A stretch of 64,000 bases of DNA from Poecilobothrus nobilitatus (taxonomy: Eukaryota > Arthropoda > Insecta > Diptera > Dolichopodidae): positions 257,633,590 to 257,697,589 of the forward strand of contig OX352773.1 of assembly GCA_947095535.1 (NCBI GenBank). Reading direction: 5' to 3'. Below the pieces are notes generated by a model. The model saw only the letters and a program-made list of their open reading frames with translations, had not been told where the DNA came from and made no database searches. The position numbers and the translations under genes were made by a program. Below are positions 61,230 through 64,000 of this stretch, in pieces (position 1 is the stretch's first letter; each line of letters opens with the position of its first letter).

Positions 61230-61973
61230 TCAAATTTAAAAACAAAATTAAAGAATCTTACGACTGAAAAAAGCTATCTAGACATCAACGATAAAAAGAT
61301 CAGATAAAAATTATGAAATATTTTAATAAAATGTAAATTTTATATGCAGTATGTATATATATGTATATGTTGGAAAGAAGATATTAAATTTATAAGAACT
61401 TATTGTGTTAAGAAAAAGGGGATATTATCTTAATTGAAAATTAATATGTTTCAAGAGAAAGTCACTTCTAATTAATATGTTTAAACATGAAAAGGATGGG
61501 AACCAATTTTTCCTTTTAAGATATTTTGTAGTCCTTATAAAAGAAGGATAAAAAAACAAAAACAAAAAATAAATAAAACAAAGTTTTCTTTTTATCGCAA
61601 TCGTCCGGAATAAAAATTTATTCAAAATAAAATTTTAAATATTACATATTTTTGTTATTTTACAGGGCTAATTAAGAATGAAAAAATTAAAATGAAGTTA
61701 TTGAACCCATACTCTTGAGCTTAAAAAAAAGGATATGATTTTGTTTTATATCATAAATAATTAAAAACACTTAAACATATTCATATTTTATTTTCTTGAA
61801 AATTCTCTGCTGAAATATACATATGTATTTTAATAAGTTCGGGATTTATTTAAAAAAATATAAAATATAATTAGACAACAATTTTATATTATTTATTTTT
61901 TTTATTTATTTTATTATATTTTATTATTATTATTATATTTTATTATTTTTATTATATTTTTTTTTCTTTGCAG

Positions 61974-62054
61974 GGTCAATAATTTGATTAGCAGCGATTT
62001 GGAGACGGCAACCACCATTTGTTATTGAGATATGTGCCGAAAACATATCATTAG
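61974..62054 (+). other. Possible small exon (weak)
   Basis: A long T-rich tract ending TTTTTCTTTGCAG precedes 61974, a textbook 3' splice site for AT-rich insect introns. The 81-bp segment is clearly less AT-rich than its flanks and is followed by TTAG/GTAGGA, a moderate donor. One frame reads VNNLISSDLETATTICY and then stops, which would suit the end of a coding sequence. I recognise no protein. It could also be chance. Confidence 0.25.
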
Positions 62055-62229
62055 GTAGGATTTTAGAATTGACAAATGAAATGTATTAAAATGAAATAGA
62101 GTCAAATGAAAATACAGACAAGTCTCTTAAAGTCAAGTGACATACAGTAGTGTAATGAAATTCAGTCTTAAGATAGTAACACTTTACTAATTATATGTTA
62201 TAAAAAAGCTATATTATTTTTTATTAATC

Positions 62230-62310
62230 CATATGACTCAGCTGGGGTTTGACCACGATACTTTTCCAATGAAAGGGCTGTGTCTTAATTACTATACCAA
62301 TGGCTGTATT
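62230..62310 (-). mobile_element. Possible decayed tRNA-derived repeat
   Basis: On the minus strand GCCATTGGTATAGTAATTAAGAC looks like a tRNA D-arm/A box, and GTGGTCAAACCCCAGC, about 45 bp further on, like a T-arm/B box. Stems pair poorly and no acceptor stem is visible, so a working tRNA is unlikely. It is not the same family as the SINE at 56301-56496. Confidence 0.25.
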
Positions 62311-62544
62311 TATTATAAATTTGGTATTTATTTACACTAAATTAAATACGATTAGTGAATATCCCACGTGTTTAACCAGTTATCTTCCGCGACATCTAAA
62401 TTACATATTTAAATAATTGAGTTCTGTTTTTAATAATTGTTCAACTATTTTTAATTTGATTTCTTAAAAAAAAATCGTATATTTATTTGTAGTTTCCTAA
62501 TAATCTTTTCATTTAGTGTGCTATTCCCATTCAAAACACAATAT

Positions 62545-62884
62545 AAACGAGGAAGAATACAGTTGCCTTTGTCAACTCTTAGATACCCGTACGAACCGTT
62601 AGTATGTTCATAGCCTGTCACTCTGCTTACAATATTATTTTTTTAATATTTTAGTATTTTAAAATAATTTGGGTGAATTTTATAATTGCTAGAACTATGG
62701 GTTGTACATATATTCAAACTATATGTTTATATGTACATTCTTCAAAAGCAGATTCTAACCTTTCACATAACGATTATCAATCCAAAACTTTTTCAAATAT
62801 TCTATAGTACCATTTAATACTAACCGGTAAATGTATATTAAATTTACTTTGTACAAAATAATAAATATAATTTTAAATAGTATA
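62545..62884 (-). mobile_element. HINE / mini-me-like element, inverted end fragment
   Basis: AAACGAGGAAGAATACAG, GATACCCGTACGAACC and about 300 further bases are, with few changes, the reverse complement of about 50737-51078. The sub-terminal repeat and the AGTTG/CAACT hairpin are both present. The hairpin/GTCC half of the element is missing. Similarity ends near 62884, where the GTTT-repeat element begins. Confidence 0.8.
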
Positions 62885-63760
62885 TTATATTATCTAATAA
62901 ATAAGGAAGAAATTCTGTTTGTTTGTTTGTTTGTTTGTGCCCTTTTCACGTAAAAACCACCAGTCCGATTGCAACCAAATTTTGCAGGAACGTTCCTACG
63001 ACCCCGGAAAGTGTTATAGGCTATATCGCGTTTCGGTTCATTAACCCATTGCGGCCCGAGAGCCATTTAAAGCCGTTTCGTTTTTTCGTTGTCCTGCCTA
63101 AACGGTTTGATCGATTGGGTTGAAAATTTGGACAAATATTCTTCTTATCATTGGACGGGTACCGAAGAAATTTGGATTCAATATGTTACCCGGATTCGGC
63201 CCGGCGGGCTTCCAAAAAAAATTTTTTTTCCGATTTATGTCCAATTTTGTACGGTGGTTTTCTGGTCTGAAAAAAAGCCTGTGACAAATTTTTATGGAGA
63301 TCCGGTAACCCGTTTGGGCACGAGAGCCGAACGAAGTTCATTAAATGTTTCTGTTGTCCTGCTTAAACGGTTTGACCAATTGAGTTGAAAATTTACAATA
63401 GTGTAGCTCTTTACCACGGGAGCTCACTGAGTTGATTTGGTTACGATCCATTAACCCGTTTCGGCACCAGGGCTCAATGAAAATTTTTAATTTCTTTGTT
63501 GTCGCACTTAAACGGTTTTACCAATTGAGTTGAAAATTTACAAAAGTGTAGGTCTTTATAACAAAAGCTTTCTGAGTTTATTTGGTTACGATACATTAAC
63601 CCATCAGGCTTCAGGCCATGAAATTCTCATTTTTTATTGTTGTACTTAAACGATTTGACCAATTGAAAATTTGTACAAGTATTGCACTTTGGCAGACAAA
63701 CTCATTCAATAAATTTTGTTGTGATACATTAAGACATTTCGACACGATAGACTGTCAAAA
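62885..63760 (+). mobile_element. Unclassified interspersed repeat with GTTT microsatellite and about 145-bp internal units
   Basis: It opens with a GTTTGTTTGTTTGTTTG run (about 62918-62936) and CCCTTTTCACGTAAAAACCACC. TAAACGGTTTGACCAATTGAG, or a close variant, recurs at 63099, 63364, 63510 and 63647, spaced 265 (two units), 146 and 137 bp. Phrases like CATTAACCC.TTTCGGC.C.AG accompany it. GC content is higher than around it. The frames at 62923-63123 and 63089-63388 repeat the same words and are not considered proteins. The right end is unclear. Confidence 0.6.
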
Positions 63761-64000
63761 AAAAATTTTGTTTCTAATTTCTGTCTAATTTGGCAGAATG
63801 AATTTATGGTTCTAAATTAGGCCTGTGACAAAATGTTTGTTAACGTTTGTTAACCCATTTCCGCACGAGCACTTATTAATAATATTTTGCCTAATTTTGT
63901 GTATTGTTATTATTATTAAAAAGATATTTCCAACATTCTTTACTTTTATCTATACTGTTTCTAATATTCCATAAAAACCTTTCAATGCAAATTTCTAATA
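63761..64000. other. Unassigned end of window
   Basis: It contains a last weak echo of the preceding repeat (CGTTTGTTAACCCATTTCCGCACGAG near 63843). Otherwise AT-rich; nothing else is seen. Confidence 0.4.

Larger units (their letters stand above)
61230..62544. other. AT-rich spacer with an exon-like segment
   Basis: It contains the candidate exon at 61974-62054, a long ATT/TTA-rich tract at 61880-61965 and another splice-acceptor-like TATTTTACAG near 61663. Around 62230-62310 the minus strand has TGGTATAGTAATTAAGACAC and GTGGTCAAACCCC, which loosely resemble A and B boxes of a decayed tRNA-derived repeat. Confidence 0.45.

Noticed and set aside
62923..63388. Two overlapping frames of 66 and 99 codons
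   Set aside because: They lie in an internally repetitive element. The same phrase (LKRFDQL/LNGLIDW) recurs in different units, and there is no start context, domain or splice signal.

Overview
The window reads as heterochromatin-like, very AT-rich DNA from an insect, most likely a brachyceran fly. That assignment is an inference. It rests on several copies of a Helentron-associated (HINE, DINE-1/mini-me-like) element with GTCC/GTCY microsatellites, on insect-type non-LTR retrotransposon proteins, on poly(A)-tailed SINEs and LINEs, and on base composition. I see no prokaryotic gene, no rRNA, no intact tRNA and no complete host protein-coding gene. Most short open frames are chance frames in repeats.

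Layout. Positions 1-10156 are AT-rich spacer carrying mobile-element remains: two SINE copies, an old LINE reverse-transcriptase remnant split by an inverted HINE, further HINE copies, and one weak exon-like segment. Positions about 10157-51690 form one continuous satellite array with a monomer of about 228 bp and a shorter 225-bp subfamily. I estimate roughly 160 monomers in about 37 kb of satellite. The array has nested amplification blocks (units of about 683, 902, 1105, 1264-1359 and 2266 bp) and local 90-bp short units. Two insertions break it. One is a 5'-truncated LINE on the minus strand (43347-46107) with a long intact reverse-transcriptase frame and an 8-bp target-site duplication. 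The other is a full-length HINE (about 49501-51078). The right end of the array is the most diverged and the most heavily invaded.

Positions 51691-64000 are again AT-rich spacer. They hold a LINE 3'-end scrap ending in TAACC repeats, a 522-bp MITE with TA duplication, a complete tRNA-derived SINE with a perfect 10-bp target-site duplication, two 3' ends of one LINE family with poly(A) tails, a possible small exon, an inverted HINE end, and an unclassified repeat with internal units of about 145 bp.

The only long coding sequence is the LINE polyprotein fragment. The best candidate for something undescribed is the satellite family: nearly every monomer carries a CACGTG/CACATG-centred palindrome and a GTGATCAC-type palindrome, and some variants of the latter change on both sides together. 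All statements come from reading the sequence by eye; no alignment or database search was run.
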